From assembly GCF_964656455.1 (NCBI RefSeq), contig NC_135724.1:12237414-12301413 (forward strand): a stretch of DNA of 64,000 bases, in the 5' to 3' direction. A model generated the notes under the pieces. That model made no database searches. It was not told the DNA's origin and saw nothing but the letters and a program-made list of their open reading frames with translations. The position numbers and the translations under genes are program-made. Origin of the DNA: Halichoerus grypus. Taxonomy: Eukaryota > Chordata > Mammalia > Carnivora > Phocidae. Below, piece by piece: positions 1 to 12,349 of the stretch (position 1 is the stretch's first letter; each line of letters opens with the position of its first letter).

Positions 1-1317
1 TATCTAAATATCTAAATCTACCAACATCAAAAAAATTAAATGGCTCCTTCTTTCTCTTTATAAGACAATGTGTTTCACAAAAAATGAGTAGCCTTTTATT
101 TTCCTTTGAAAAAGTAAAGCAATGAATTGAAACCAACTTTCTAAATAGATGATAGGATAGCTCACATGCTGATGAACCAAATTATTATGGCTTTGCATGA
201 CATTGAAGTTGTACTCCTTCCCTTTCACAGAAATAAACAACAGATATGTTATATGTAATATATAGTCATTCAGCAGCCCTTCTGGAAGATCACTGCTCAC
301 AGGCACTATTCTCAGTATTTGGGAAACTATGATAAAGGAGACATAAGGCCCCCTTCAACAATGCAAGAGTTTAGGTGAAAGAAGAAAAGAATTGCCTTAG
401 AAGGGAGGAAGTACTGTTGTAAGTACAACATTAAAACCACATAGAAAATAGGAACTAAGATGCAGAAACTAACTTACTTTAGATGGTGATCTGGGTCAAA
501 TTCCCTGGGTATATTAGAACCAAAGAAAGCAGTACTCACTGTTAGCTGCATTCTGGTGAATGATGGTTTTAGAACTAGCTTGCTTGATCTCATGTGGGTT
601 TGCAGTACTCAGACTCTTATTTGTGGGAAATGTGTTGTGTTCTCTGAGAGTTTCCCTCCAGAGGAGTTTGTGTGTCCTGCCAGTCACATTGGTCAGGCCC
701 CAGGAATCAGTGGAGGGAGAATTATAGTAACCAAATCATGAGCATATACAGTTCAGTATCATACCTGATAGTGAAAAACTGGGAACATTCTGATATACTC
801 ACACTAAGGGTTATAAAGGTAATGTTAAAAAAAAAGAAGAAGAAATTAAAAATACTGATAGACTCTATGTACTGACATGGAAATACTTTTAAGTATTTTA
901 AGTATTAAGGGCATATTTTAAGTAGATAAAAAAGCAACTCTCAGGAAAACTAAACAAAATAAAACATTTATTTAATGATTTCATTTATATATGCAGATAT
1001 ATATAAAATCTAGTATAAATGTGAATGAATACAAATGTTGTTTATGTGATAGTAAAATCACAGAAAGAGTTTGGAAGGATATGTACCAAATTTTTATGAC
1101 TGGTTCCTTTGGAGAGTGGCTTCAAAAGAAACTGGAAAAGAAAGGATACTAAAATATTTTATGTACTTTTATTTTTTTTTTTGAAAATTACATGTAATTA
1201 AAATATGATTTACATATTAATAATAGTTTTTAAAATATGTATTATATTTCATAAATTCCTGATACATAGATATTCGACAGATATTTATTAGATGAACTTA
1301 AAAATACGTTTTATAAC
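1..1317. other. AT-rich non-coding DNA
   Basis: I see no gene or recognisable repeat here. The two short forward open frames near 556-875 overlap each other in different frames, have no family resemblance, and the second ends in a poly-lysine run made by an A-rich tract. Confidence 0.4.
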
Positions 1318-1378
1318 ATATATATATATACAAACACACACACACACACACACACACGTATATATATACACACACACT
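1318..1378. repeat. Compound (TA)n(CA)n(TA)n(CA)n microsatellite
   Basis: Alternating TA dinucleotides pass into about twelve CA units, then TA again and a short CA run. This is a simple-sequence tract likely to vary in length between individuals. Confidence 0.9.
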
Positions 1379-2010
1379 GTATTTTTATGTTACCATTACT
1401 TGGCGATTGCCTGGCTTGCCTCCTCTTAGAGTTATTAGGTCAAATTGAATCTGGTAAAATTTTATTGAGCACTATTAGGGGAAGGGAAAGCTTAAGATAC
1501 AATTTAATACCCCCCAACAGCTATTCTGGTTTTTCTTAGTTCTCAAAACATCATGCTTATAAACGATACAATATTAGCAAAATAATTCCACAAAATGTAG
1601 AATAGTGTCTAATAGATGCTATTTGATCCATATAATGAAATTTGGTAGAGCTCTGATTCTATTCCATCACAGAGGAAAGCAAATTATTGTTCCTATGTGC
1701 AGGCTTTCTTTGCTAATGTCATTTATAATATTAATGGAATGGTCTTTGAAAGCACTACCTTAAAAGAAGACAATTTACAAATGTTTCATCTCTTCAATTA
1801 TAAATATTTAATAAATTCAATGGAAATATGTATAATTATGAATGATGGGAGTTAAAATTAAACTCGCAAATTCAGAAAATTCAAAAGCTAATATCTAAGA
1901 AACAAGGCCAATTCTGAACATGCAATAAAATAATACACATGAGCTTTAAAGATTGATATACTCTAAAATATGTGTAAGCATATGAAATAATATAGCAGAT
2001 CATCACAGTA
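1379..2010. other. AT-rich non-coding DNA
   Basis: Nothing recognised between the microsatellite and the first SINE. It contains several A+T runs and no convincing open frame. Confidence 0.35.
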
Positions 2011-2030
2011 AAGAATATGAGCTAATTCAG

Positions 2031-2235
2031 GGGCGCCTGGGTGGCTCAGTCGTTAAGCGTCTGCCTTCGGCTCGGGTCATGATCCCAGGGTCCTGGGATC
2101 GAGTCCCACATCGGGCTCCCTGCTCGGCGGGAAGCCTGCTTCTCCCTCTCCCACTCCCCCTGCTTGTGTTCCCTCTCTGGCTGGCTTTCTCTCTGTCAAA
2201 TAAATAAAATCTTTAAAAAAAAAAAAAAAAAAAAA
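2031..2235 (+). mobile_element. Can-SINE (tRNA-Lys-derived), forward
   Basis: The element starts with the tRNA-like head GGGCGCCTGGGTGGCTCAG, continues through a CT-rich body, AATAAATAAAATCTTT and a long A tail. It is bounded by a perfect 20-bp TSD, AAGAATATGAGCTAATTCAG, at 2011-2030 and 2236-2255. Perfect duplications and a long uninterrupted tail indicate a young insertion. Can-SINEs are Pol III transcripts mobilised by L1. Confidence 0.97.
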
Positions 2236-2255
2236 AAGAATATGAGCTAATTCAG

Positions 2256-3360
2256 ACTCTACCTAATTATTAGATATCAGTTCAAAGAAATACAGACTTG
2301 AAGCCATGATATTTTCTCTACTCCTAATCACCACAAATAAATACAAATTTTTACAGCAGGGCATCTAATTCATTTTGTTTCCAATCAAAGGGAAAAACTG
2401 CTACTGGGGAAAACATTAAATCATATAAGTCGAATACAGAAGAGATTCACAGAAACCCAAAATGGTTTTATAAATTCAAATACAAATAAAGCAATTTTAT
2501 TTGGTCAAGGGTAAGGAGCAGGTAATGTCGGGGGATTTATATTTCTAGTCTGCTGGTTTTGAGGCTGTGAAGTGATGTCTATGTATCACTGTTCACCATG
2601 TATCCATAATTTCCTAGAAACATTTTAGAAAAATTCCTGGTCATTATCTCACTAACATTTTAGGTGAATATTTAAGTTTCTGTCTCCTTCAAAGCATCTA
2701 ACACTGCAAATGCAGGTCTCTCCTGTGAATCAAAAGTAAGCCAGCAAAAGACATTTCTAGACCAATATCCAATTGCAAAGTGGTGGTAGTTTAGCTTATG
2801 ATTCTTGGTAAATAATATTTGGCCCTGAGACTTTAGTTTTTATAAGAAGTGAAGGAATAATTTGCCTAGGTGCAATTAATTTTTTATTAAAACAAAAATA
2901 TTAATTTTATATTTGTTAGGCATAAAGTAAATAGCTTTATATTTAGAACCATCTGTAATACTTAAAATGGGCAAATTGGGAATATTAAGAGTTTATATTC
3001 CCACTTATATATCACATATCTGCATACAAAACGTTCATTACAGATGTTTATACTCAAAAAATATACAAAGGGAATTATTAATGTAGAAAACATTCTCCAA
3101 TAGTAAAAAATTTAAAAATAATCTGTAAGCATATAGAAGGTTTTATTACCATTCTTTCTTCAGGTTTCTGAAAATGTAAATTAAATATTTTAGTATACCA
3201 ATGCTGACCTTTCCTCCATTACTTCTTGTAGTGGATGACTTTTATTTCTGTAACCTACTTTTGACTATTATAGATATTTTGTAATACTGTATAAATGTTA
3301 GAATCCGCTTGTCATTTTCTACTCCCTTCCTAAATAAATAAATTGAATTTTGAAAGCCTG
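2256..3360. other. AT-rich non-coding DNA
   Basis: No gene or clear repeat seen. Around 2880-3120 the composition becomes very A+T rich. Confidence 0.35.
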
Positions 3361-3361
3361 C

Positions 3362-3690
3362 TAGCATTTTGAATGGAATCCCCTTGGGTCAGTTGATCTG
3401 TTTGGAGAAAACTGTCATCTTAACAACATTGACACTTTCAATCCAATAATAGGGTATATCTCTCCGTTTACTTAGGTCCTCTTTTATTTATCTCAACACT
3501 ATTGTGTAGTTTTCATTGTACAGGTCTTCCACATGTAGTTTTAACTTACCTCTAATCATTTCATGTTATTTTTAAGCTATTATAAGTGGTATTTTTTAAT
3601 CATCCATTTTCCAAATCTTCATTGCTGGTATAGAGAAGTACAGGTCATTTTTATACATTGACCTTGTGCTTATAGATGATATTTTCCAAG
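3362..3690 (-). mobile_element. Old L1 ORF2 fragment, reverse
   Basis: The plus strand resembles the reverse complement of the post-RT part of L1 ORF2: a stretch like 'aactgtcatcttaacaac' followed by 'tatatctctccgtttactta' and the later 'attgaccttg'. Many substitutions break all frames, so it is an ancient fossil. Its upstream and downstream limits are uncertain. Confidence 0.65.
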
Positions 3691-4750
3691 AATGGCCATA
3701 TAAATGTAGGTTCCATCCTACATGCTCTTCTTATAATGTAACATTGACATTATGCATGTGATTTGTTGAATATCTCAGATCTAAAAGTTAAAATTATTCA
3801 TCAAATTTTGAAAAATATAACCCTTATTTATTCCATTTTATTTCTGGGCACCTTACTTTCTGAGATTCCATTCTATCTCCTTTAATATTACCACACCTGT
3901 CTCAGAGTTTCTGTTTATACATTTCAGCCTTTTTCTTTTCCTCTCAGTTTGGATAGTTTCTATGCCAGTATCTTCGTGTTCAATGATCTTTTATACTGTT
4001 TTAAAGTTTTGTCTTCACCAATTCCACTACTTTGTCAGTTCTGAATCTCTTTATAATTTTTCTCTAAATTATGCCAAGATTTCACTGTTTCCTCACATAT
4101 CTAGCGGTTTTTGTAAGATGTTGACATTATGAGAATTACATTATCAAGAGTCTGAGTTTTGCATTCTTATTTAAGAAAGTAGAATAGAGTTGTGTTTTAG
4201 CAGGCAGTTGAGTTTATTTGTTGATTGGCTTATTCATTTAGACTTTGCCAGAACTTATCTACAATAGTCTTTATCCAGGGCTGTTTTATCCTTTCCAGTA
4301 AAGTGTGTCCACTCTGGTCTCTCTGCTTAATGCCAGTGTTTAACAACGTCTCTCCATTATTGCTTTGTTGGCACTTGAATGTCTCTAAGCACTTTTGAGA
4401 GGTGGGAACAGTTTATCTTACAGCTTCCTGGTAATTGCTCTATGCTATTCTCCTAGAACTAGCTTGCTTCTAGAATAGAGGCAAGTTGAATAGATTCTTC
4501 TAGAACCAGTGTTTGCACAGCTTAGTATTCAGCAGAGACTCCAGATGATCCCAATAAATGTTTGTTGATCTCCTTCTCTACATGCGGAAGTCCATTCTCT
4601 ATGCCACTGTGCCCCACAGTTACCTGCCACTTTGGTCTCCCCAGTGTCTGATCTCTACCTCTTCAAGGCAGCAATATTATGGTGATCTACTTGAGTTTCC
4701 CCCTCCCTGTACTAGAGCCCAGAAAGCAGATTCACAGTGAAAGCCAGGGC
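3690..4750. other. Probable ancient interspersed repeat, unassigned
   Basis: This T-rich stretch continues from the L1 fragment and contains phrases such as 'ttttagcaggcagttgag' (4196-4213) that recur in old mammalian LINE-like repeats. I cannot assign a family. The short forward open frame at 4558-4740 has no recognisable domain. Confidence 0.3.
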
Positions 4751-7040
4751 TAATCAGAGGATTCACTTTGTTTCCTTCCACTCAGAGTCACAGCCCTGTT
4801 CTGTCATTCAGTATTTGAAAACAATTATTTATATATTTCATTCTGTTTTCTAGTTGTTACTGTGGGATAGAAATTTCAGCATCAGTTACTCCTCATTAGG
4901 TTTTGAAGGTCATAAGAATCAAAAAAGTTGAAAGATAGTTCCAGAAGAAATCTATTCCCAAAATGAAAAAAAAAAAAAAAAGGAAAGAAAAGTCAAAATT
5001 GGAGGTGGTAGGGATGATGTATATGGGAGTAATATTATTAAGGCTGGATTTGACTTAATTTTCTAAATTTCCTGTATATACTCACATTTCCTTCTTAGGA
5101 AAACCTTTCTTAATGAGGCTGTCTGTAAGATGGGAAGTTCTCACATGCCATGGAAGAATAACAAATGGAATCAGCAATACTGAGAACCATAAAGAGAATG
5201 CTCAAAGGAAAAGAAAAGGGTTAATAATATTAGACCACAATTATTTCAACTTTTTAATATAGAAAAAGCAGGTAATATTATAATAAGTAAGGCCTATATA
5301 ATGGTTGGGAGTGTAAGGAAAAAGAGAAATTTAAAAGTATCTCTGATTTAGGAGACACAAATTAAATGTAAGAACACTGTCATTTAATTAAAAATCAAAA
5401 TTTCTGAGTATAATCTTTATAGAGCTATAAGAGTGAGTTCCCCCTTCATATTGCAGTATCTTAGGAAATGTTTAATTAATTAAATTTTTTCTATGCAGAG
5501 TGAGAGGCATGCAGTAATTTGTTGGAGAATCCTGATAACTTCTACAACATCCTTCCATGTAATTCCCTGTAATTATTGTTTTATTTAATGTGTGTAGTAG
5601 TGTCCTTCGCTTTAAAAATTCCTAAGTGCATGAAAACTAAAAGGTACTAGTAATTAAAATATTTAAATACACAATATGAAACACAATATGAAAATTGTAG
5701 AAGATATGAAACTCAGCAGATGGTGTTGGTTTTGTGGAGAACATTTTCTCCACCACTTAGGGATGTGATGATCAATGACAACAATCTTTGCTGCAACAGC
5801 AAGATGCAAAGCCAAAGCAAAGTCCTTAAAATGTGGCTCCTACAGCTAAAGATTCTCAGCTCCTCCAACCCCTTCCATGTCTTAGGAGTTCGCTTCTATT
5901 TCTGAAAATAAGAGTTGCCAAAAGATGAACATGAGGGAATAGTTTCATAAAACATGTTTGTGATTCTCCCTCATTATCACCTCAAAAAGACATCATTTGT
6001 GAAGCACTCACTTTAAAAGCATGCACATCATCTTTTCCTTTCTCTCCAATAGTTTAATGTCTAGTATGGAACTTAGAAGATACATGAACAAACAAAAGTC
6101 TGTTAAGAACCAAAGAACAGAATCTGAAAAGGTGGGGAAGACTGACAGAGGGAAACGCAGACTGAGTTAGTGAGTAGAGTTTTTAAATATTGAAAGTGAA
6201 AGAAAAAAAGAGGGCAGAGAAAATAAAAGCCTGCTAACAAATAGGGAGGGACATAAAAATCAATGAGCCATTGATAATGGGTTTTATATGGCTCTATTTT
6301 TTAAAGAGAAAAATGAAGAAAAGAAATTTGGGAAATTGGTAAATAATGATAGCCTGGTTAAAGTTGTTATTGATGAAATGTAGGTAAGAGGATGCTGGTC
6401 ACGGGGACTGAATAAATAGCTCACCATACAGTTGGAGAGGAGTGTCTAATGAGGTACTATTAGGATGGATCATCATCCTTTTCCAATTCAGCATTATTCT
6501 TAATGACATAGAAGGAGTGAATAATACATGACCGAGGATTGTATAGGAGTTGAGTCAGTTGCTGCTGGAAATATTGCAAATAGAAAAAAACCATAAAGCC
6601 AATGGATTGAATAAAAGCAAGTGTAAATACATAAGCCAAAATTCTCTCTGCCAAACAAATAAGACAGCCAAGAATATTAATAGAAGAAGAACGAAAACAA
6701 ATATAACCCCATTTGATATTCACATATAATTTGTTAACTAGTCATGTACACACCTCCTTTGTCCTTAGAATCTTACATTGAGTAGACCCCATAAGACACT
6801 GCATATGCATCAACTGGTGTCAGAATAATGGTATCCCTGCAGACAGAGTTATCTGCTTCAGAGAAATGCAGGTCCAGCCCTCAGCTCTAGATAGTTCTAG
6901 AGCTGTTAGTAAATAAAGTATCTAATTAATCAAGGGAACCCTAGAGCTCTGCAGGATTCTTTAAGTAGTACAAGGTGGAAGAGAAATTACCTACAGAAAA
7001 CTTCTGCATGACCATCCAGAAATGAAGAAAATTAGAGAAA
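4750..7040. other. Non-coding DNA, nothing recognised
   Basis: Contains a 15-bp A tract near 4967 and several small open frames that look random. The reverse 87-codon frame at 6460-6723 is hydrophobic but has no family signature. Confidence 0.35.
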
Positions 7041-7049
7041 GTAATAGAA

Positions 7050-7345
7050 AGTGAATAGATGACAGAGTTTCAAGAAAGAAGTGACATCTTGTGCCAAATG
7101 ATACAGAAAGGCCAAATAAGATAGGAAAGAAATGTTGGTATTGAATTTGGCAATTAGGATGTCATCTATGAGAATTGACAGATAGTTTTTGTTCAGTGGC
7201 TGGAGCACAATCTGAAGAGCTGTGATGGATGAGTGCTTGGCTGTTAAGAAAATAGAGCAGACTATTTTTTCACGAAGGTGAGTCCTGATGAGAAAAAAAG
7301 TGAAATTGGGTGGTAACAGGAGAAAGACAAAGAATAAAAAATGCT
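7050..7345 (-). mobile_element. L2 (LINE-2) fragment, reverse
   Basis: The plus strand has the character of reverse-complemented L2, with a 'caaat...gccaaataagat...gaattgacagatag...gtcatc' succession matching the usual order upstream of the RT core. It is highly eroded. The 108-codon reverse frame here is part of the repeat, not a host gene. Confidence 0.5.
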
Positions 7346-7424
7346 GTTTTAAAATCAAAGCTTTTGTTGAAAGAGTTAGTAGACAGGGAGAAGGAGCTTA
7401 CTAAACACTTATTAATTTTTCATG

Positions 7425-7700
7425 ACTCAGATCAAAAGCCAGCTCCTTTGTAAATCTTTCTGATTGCTCCCGACTCCACCCCCAGCTAATGTAGGGTCTT
7501 CTCCTTTCTCTGTGCCTTCTCTGTGGTGGCACATCACCTTGTCCATACCTCAGTCTTAACACTCTCATAGTGTATTCTAGTTTTTTTTATCTACTCCACT
7601 AGATTGAATTTCTTCAGGGCAGGCAGGACTCCATCCTCAGTTTATCACAGTGGATGTCATATCATGTTTGATTAATAAAGTTGTCATAATAAATGAAAAA
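7425..7700 (+). mobile_element. L2 3' end, forward
   Basis: The order of motifs follows the L2 3' region: 'gctcctttgtaaatctttctgattgctcc', a CT-rich block, 'catcaccttgtccat', 'ttcttcagggcaggcaggact', then a tail resembling 'tgtttgattaataaa'. It is diverged by many substitutions and non-functional. Confidence 0.7.
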
Positions 7701-7924
7701 AATTAAAAGAGTCAATACTGTTTGCTAGGCCATACGGAACTCTTGGTTAAAACTTCATCTCAAAACAAGAATATGGATTCTGGCAAAGCAATAACAAGAA
7801 ACAAGCTGAAGAATCAATAGGGCATAAGATCAGAAAAATAAAACTGAAAATGTGAATCCAAGATTAAGAAGGGCACCACAGTGATGAGTAGACTAAAGCA
7901 AACCACCAAAAACATTATTGTGTA

Positions 7925-8129
7925 GGGGCGCCTGGGTGGCTCAGTCGTTAAGCGTTTGCCTTCGGCTCAGGTCATGATCCCAGGGTCCTGGGATCGAGCC
8001 CCACATCGGGCTCCCTGCTCCGCGGGGTGCCTGCTTCTCCCTCTCCCACTCTCCCTGCTTATGTTCCCTCTCTCACTGTGTCTCTCTCTGTCAAATAAAT
8101 AAAATCTTAAAAAAAAAAAAAAAAAAAAA
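7925..8129 (+). mobile_element. Can-SINE, forward
   Basis: A full tRNA-Lys head, CT-rich body and long A tail lie between a 14-bp TSD, AACATTATTGTGTA, at 7911-7924 and 8130-8143. The body is nearly identical to the copy at 2031, consistent with the same young subfamily. Confidence 0.97.
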
Positions 8130-8143
8130 AACATTATTGTGTA

Positions 8144-9000
8144 AAACACTGAAAATCAAGGATCTGGAGGATAGAAGCTAAATCATAGAGAGAACTTTTG
8201 TAATTCTGAAGCTTCATTTCCTTCTTATATCAAAACTCTCCAAATACATAAGGGAATGGTCCATAGGCCAACAATTGATATAATTCCATTTTCAGTCGAA
8301 AGAGCTAAAAGAAATTTGCTTCTTTAAATATTGACATAACATGAAAGAGAAGTGGTGATTTATTGAGAACCTCTTTCCAGTGGTTTAAAAGGGGAGGGTT
8401 AAGGTTATATGGAGCACATAAATGGGAGAAGCTTTTACTTGAAAAGACAAAGTTGGTAACGCTAGGAACAAAAAAAACACCTGTAAAGTGGTTAAGATCA
8501 AGATGTTTAAGAGTGGGGCTTAATGTAAGATCTTGGGATCCTTTCCATCCTGTGTCATGTGAAATAGTTGGCAATGAAGGATTTAAGATCTCTGCTAGCA
8601 TCAGAATACTTGACAGACTCTAGTGTCGTCAACATGACATATTTATGACCCTGAAGTCATGTGCAGTATGACTTCAAGTTCCTTAGGCTTTTATCATCCT
8701 TATGGTGCAATAGGCATGATTTGAAAATTAATGGTGCTAAAGTACAGATCGGCCATCCCACCAATGGAGCTGGTGATCGAAATCAACCACAGTTAAGTGT
8801 TGTATACGGTCCACTTACAAATGAGTTCCCCTAACACACCACTTGAACTATTAGCAGAAAAAGTGAGGTCATAAATCATGGTGGTCACTGCGGCTAATAT
8901 TAAAAATAATCTGATAAAAAATTGTAGATATGTGGTATATATGAACAAAGACCTTGAAACTTTGACTTTTAACTCTGTTTTACTATGTGTAACAAGCTAA
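8144..9000. other. Non-coding DNA, nothing recognised
   Basis: Overlapping open frames on both strands at 8305-8623 share no codon-like composition and no domain. No repeat family recognised. Confidence 0.35.
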
Positions 9001-9553
9001 GTGTCTTAGTGCAGGCCGCTATAACAAAGTACTGGGTGGCTCATAAGCAACCGAAATTGATTTCTCACACTTCTGGAGGCTGAAATTGTGAGGACAGGGT
9101 TCTGGTGAGGCCTTCCTCTGGTCTGCAGGCCTCTGGCTGCTGGTATCCTTTTTTTTTTTTTTTTTTTTAAGATTTTATTTATTTATTTGACAGAGAGAAA
9201 GACAGCAAGAGAGGGAACACAAGCAGAGGGAGTGGGAGAGGGAGAAGCAGGTCTCCCACCGAGCAGGGAGCCCCATTCGGGGCTGGTTCCCAGGACCCTG
9301 GATCATGACGTGAGCCGAAGGCAGACGCTTAACGACTGAGCCACCCAGGCGCCCTTCTTGTATCCTTTCATGGAGGAACGGGGAAGAGAGCTCTCTGGGG
9401 TCTTTTTTATAAGGGCACTAATCTCATTCATGAGGGCTCTACCCTTGGGACCTGATATTCTCCGAAAGGCCCCACTCCTTACTACCATCACATTGTAAGT
9501 TAAGATTTCAACATATGCATTTTGGGGGAATACAAACATTGCTTCTATAACAC
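9001..9553 (-). mobile_element. MLT1-type LTR (ERVL-MaLR), reverse, split by a SINE
   Basis: Reading the minus strand, the element starts near 9553 with the MaLR LTR opening and runs through 'catatgttgaaat'-like and 'cctcatgaat'-like blocks to a 3' end equivalent to 'gccacccagta..ttgttatagc'. On the plus strand this appears as 'gtcttagtgcaggccgctat' at 9003 through 'gggggaatacaaacattgct' at 9524. A Can-SINE interrupts it at 9151-9354. The 85-codon reverse frame at 9303-9560 is built from LTR plus SINE and is not a gene. Confidence 0.85.
9151..9354 (-). mobile_element. Can-SINE, reverse, inserted in an MLT1 LTR
   Basis: A T tract, AAGATTTTATTTATTTATTT and a GA-rich body end in the reverse-complemented head GAGCCACCCAGGCGCCC. 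A short TSD, GTATCCTT, flanks it at 9143-9150 and 9360-9367. It lies inside, and is therefore younger than, the MLT1 LTR. Confidence 0.95.
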
Positions 9554-9556
9554 TAA

Positions 9557-10090
9557 GCATCCGCTACATTAAGGAATACTCAGATGAAAGTTTGTTTAAC
9601 TAGTAAGTAATGAAAAATCCATAAGAAAATTTCGCTTGTTAAAACGATTACATCTTTGCAGTTCTGGCAAAGAATAAGATTCTTTTCCTTTCCCTATAAC
9701 TTAACAGAAACAAAGTTAATCCTTATATTTCATTAGTTAACTTTCAACCATGACATGCTGCTTACTATGTTTGCCCACATTTTTTAATATCGTCCTGAAA
9801 TTATTGAACCTACATGATGAAATAACATAATAAGGTTCCATGTGGCGTGAGATTTTTGAGAATGTGGCAGGATTCTTTGTAAGCCTTATCTTTAACAGAA
9901 TATTCTTTCCTTAAGTCCACATCACATAGCACCTGAAGGGGGCAAACATTCCCTGATGATAGGAGACTAGATCATGGGACCCCTCAGGATACTGGCCGGT
10001 TACCACCTGTGTCTTTATCATCCATAAAACAAAACAACAACAAAAAAAAAAAACCCTGAGAATTTCTGGATAACTGGAAAATTATAAAAG
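9557..10090. other. Non-coding DNA, nothing recognised
   Basis: Moderately AT-rich spacer ending in an A-rich run near 10038-10053 just before the next SINE. Confidence 0.35.
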
Positions 10091-10109
10091 CAATAAGAAA
10101 AGAAGAGTT

Positions 10110-10304
10110 GGGGCGCCTGGGTGGCTAAGTAGTTAAGCATCTGCCTTAAGCTCAGGTCATGATCCCCGGGTCCTGGGATCGGGCCCGGCATCGGGCTCCC
10201 TGCTCAGCGGGGAGCCTGCTTCTCCCTCTCCCATCCCCCTGCTTGTGTTCCCTCTCTCGCTGTGTCTCTCTCTGTCAAATAAATAAATAAAATCTTAAAA
10301 AAAA
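10110..10304 (+). mobile_element. Can-SINE, forward
   Basis: Head GGGCGCCTGGGTGGCTAAG, body and AATAAATAAATAAAATCTT tail are present. A TSD AATAAGAAAAGA occurs at 10092-10103 and 10305-10316. Confidence 0.95.
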
Positions 10305-10581
10305 AATAAGAAAAGACAAGTTTATTGACACAAAACCAGGCCCTCAGCATAACTTAAGAGAGACTACCCAGATTGTAAATAACTGTGTATAAAGAAAAAT
10401 GCCTAATCCTAGCGCATGCTGTCTCTTCCTCATACCCCGTCCCTACCTCACTACCAGGCTCTGCCATGAACAAAGGCAAATGGAGGGAAAAAAAAAAAAA
10501 AAATGATGGGAGAGAGAAGAGGGAAAATACTGATGGGGTCAAGGGATGATCTAAAACCACTGCCAGAAATATACTAAATCT

Positions 10582-10726
10582 GGGGCACCTGGTTGGCTCA
10601 CTCGATTAAGCATCTGACTCTTGATCTCAGCTCAGGTCTTGATCTCAGGGTCCTGAGTTCAAGCCCCACATCGGGCCCCATGCTGGGCATGGAGCCTACT
10701 TAATAATTTTTTTTTTTTAAAGAAAG
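10582..10726 (+). mobile_element. Older, short Can-SINE, forward
   Basis: The head GGGGCACCTGGTTGGCTCA and a tRNA-like 'tctgactcttgatctcag' segment are followed by a short body ('ggagcctacttaataa') and A/T tail. It lacks the long CT-rich body of the younger copies. An imperfect TSD resembling AAATATACTAAATC is seen at 10567-10580 and about 10727-10739. Confidence 0.85.
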
Positions 10727-10739
10727 AAATATTAAATCC

Positions 10740-11850
10740 ACTTCAAATCTGAAAACACAAAACCAAATGACATCAAATATAGACAAAAGGAAAGGAAGGC
10801 ATTGAAAAGTGCATATATTTCCAAAATAGGGAAGACAAAGCAGGCAGGATAGAAGAAGCCCCCTTTTTCAAATTGGATAGTGCAAAGTTGGGGTCCTAAA
10901 GACAAAATGGAACCACAGAAGTCAGAGGACTTGTGATTCTTTTCCCTATCGCCAAAAATTCTAGACAAAAATGAGCTAGATTTTCCTGGAGTTTGCTGTA
11001 CTGTTTGTGGCAAAACTGGCAAAATTCAACTCAGCCCTGTAGATTAGTTAATAGCATTGCATTAGGATTGGTTTCCCGGTCTCAGTAATTGCACTGTGGT
11101 AACATAAAATGCTCAGATTAGGAGAAGCTGGATAAATGATATATAGAAATGGCAACTCTCTAGTAGGCCTGTTAAAATGTTAAGATGAATGTTACGGACA
11201 CAAAATTACTCATGCAGCTACTCGTTTGTTAGAGGCGTGAAAACAGCATAGCCCGTGTGCTTGTCCGGAGGGAAAAAGGTGAGAGGGACATCTCCAGGGA
11301 CCTAATTGGTGGTGTTCCCTGAGCCAGCACCCAAAGCCACCATGTTAGAACTCGGGGAGGCATGGCTTTGGCAGGCAAGCTTGCTTATTTATTTATTTAT
11401 TGTCAGAGAAACACCTTTTCTCATCTGCTATTTATGCTCTGCTTTGTATTCAATAAGACTGCCAGGTCTGGTTCCCTGGTTCACTTCTCCCGTGCCTCTT
11501 TAGATACTCAGAAATATGCCTTTTTTTCTGAGTGACCCTCCTAAATCTCACATGTTCAACTGTCTTCCTTTCGCCATTATTATTCCCTTTACTCTGGTTT
11601 CTGCCATTCCAACGTGACTCTCAGACTCTCTCAGACAGGCTGTGAATATCATTACTGTGTGGACAGCTGCTGTGAGGAACACATCTCTAGCTGCTCTGTG
11701 AGCCAACTGAGAGAGACAAGCATTCTTCCTTTAGTCTCACCAACATGAATACAATTTAGCTTGGAATCTGTGGACTAATTAATGCTTTAAGCATCAGAAG
11801 AGAAGTAGAAAATGTTTTATGTTGTGTCAGGCTGAGAGCGTCCCACTTGC
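10740..11850. other. Non-coding DNA, nothing recognised
   Basis: No convincing gene. Contains a short (TTTA)n run near 11386-11400 and a reverse 96-codon frame at 10732-11022 without family resemblance. Confidence 0.35.
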
Positions 11851-11854
11851 TACC

Positions 11855-12010
11855 TGTGAGGCAGGTAATACCCCCATCCTCACCCTAGAGACAGGGACGC
11901 CGGGGCACAGACGCGTGGGCGATTTGTCCAAAGTCACAGAGCTATTAAGTCCTAGATTCTCTAGGATTTGAACTCAGTCAAGTCTGACTTCGGTGTCTAT
12001 GAACTATTCT
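11855..12010 (-). mobile_element. MIR fragment, reverse
   Basis: The plus strand carries the typical reverse-complement MIR core: 'tagagacagggacgccgggg', then 'cgatttgtccaaagtcacag', 'agctattaagtcc' and 'aggatttgaactcag'. Diverged and without flanking duplications, as expected for this old SINE. Confidence 0.75.
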
Positions 12011-12119
12011 GTTTCTATAGTCCAATATTTGATACTGTTTTTGAGGTAGAATGAAAACATAGGCTCCTTTACTCTAAAAATGTCATTTTCCTATTGAATT
12101 GTTAAAAAAAAAAAATCTA

Positions 12120-12338
12120 GGGGCTTCTGGGTGGCTCAGTCGGTTAAGCAGCTGCCTTCAGCTCAGGTCATGGTCCCAGGGTCCTGGGATCGAGCCCCTC
12201 ATCGGGCTCCATGCTCAGGGGGAGCCTGCTTCTCCCTCTCCCACTCCCCCTACTTGTGTTCCCTCTCTCCTGTCTCTCTCTCTGTCAAATAAATAAATAA
12301 AATCTTTTAAAAAAAATAAAATAAAATAAAATAAAATA
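12120..12338 (+). mobile_element. Can-SINE with (TAAAA)n tail, forward
   Basis: Head GGGGCTTCTGGGTGGCTCAG, full body, then AATAAATAAATAAAATC and a tail expanded into repeats of TAAAA at about 12316-12340. Short TSD AAAAATCTA flanks it near 12111-12119 and 12339-12346. Confidence 0.92.
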
Positions 12339-12349
12339 AAAATCTACAA

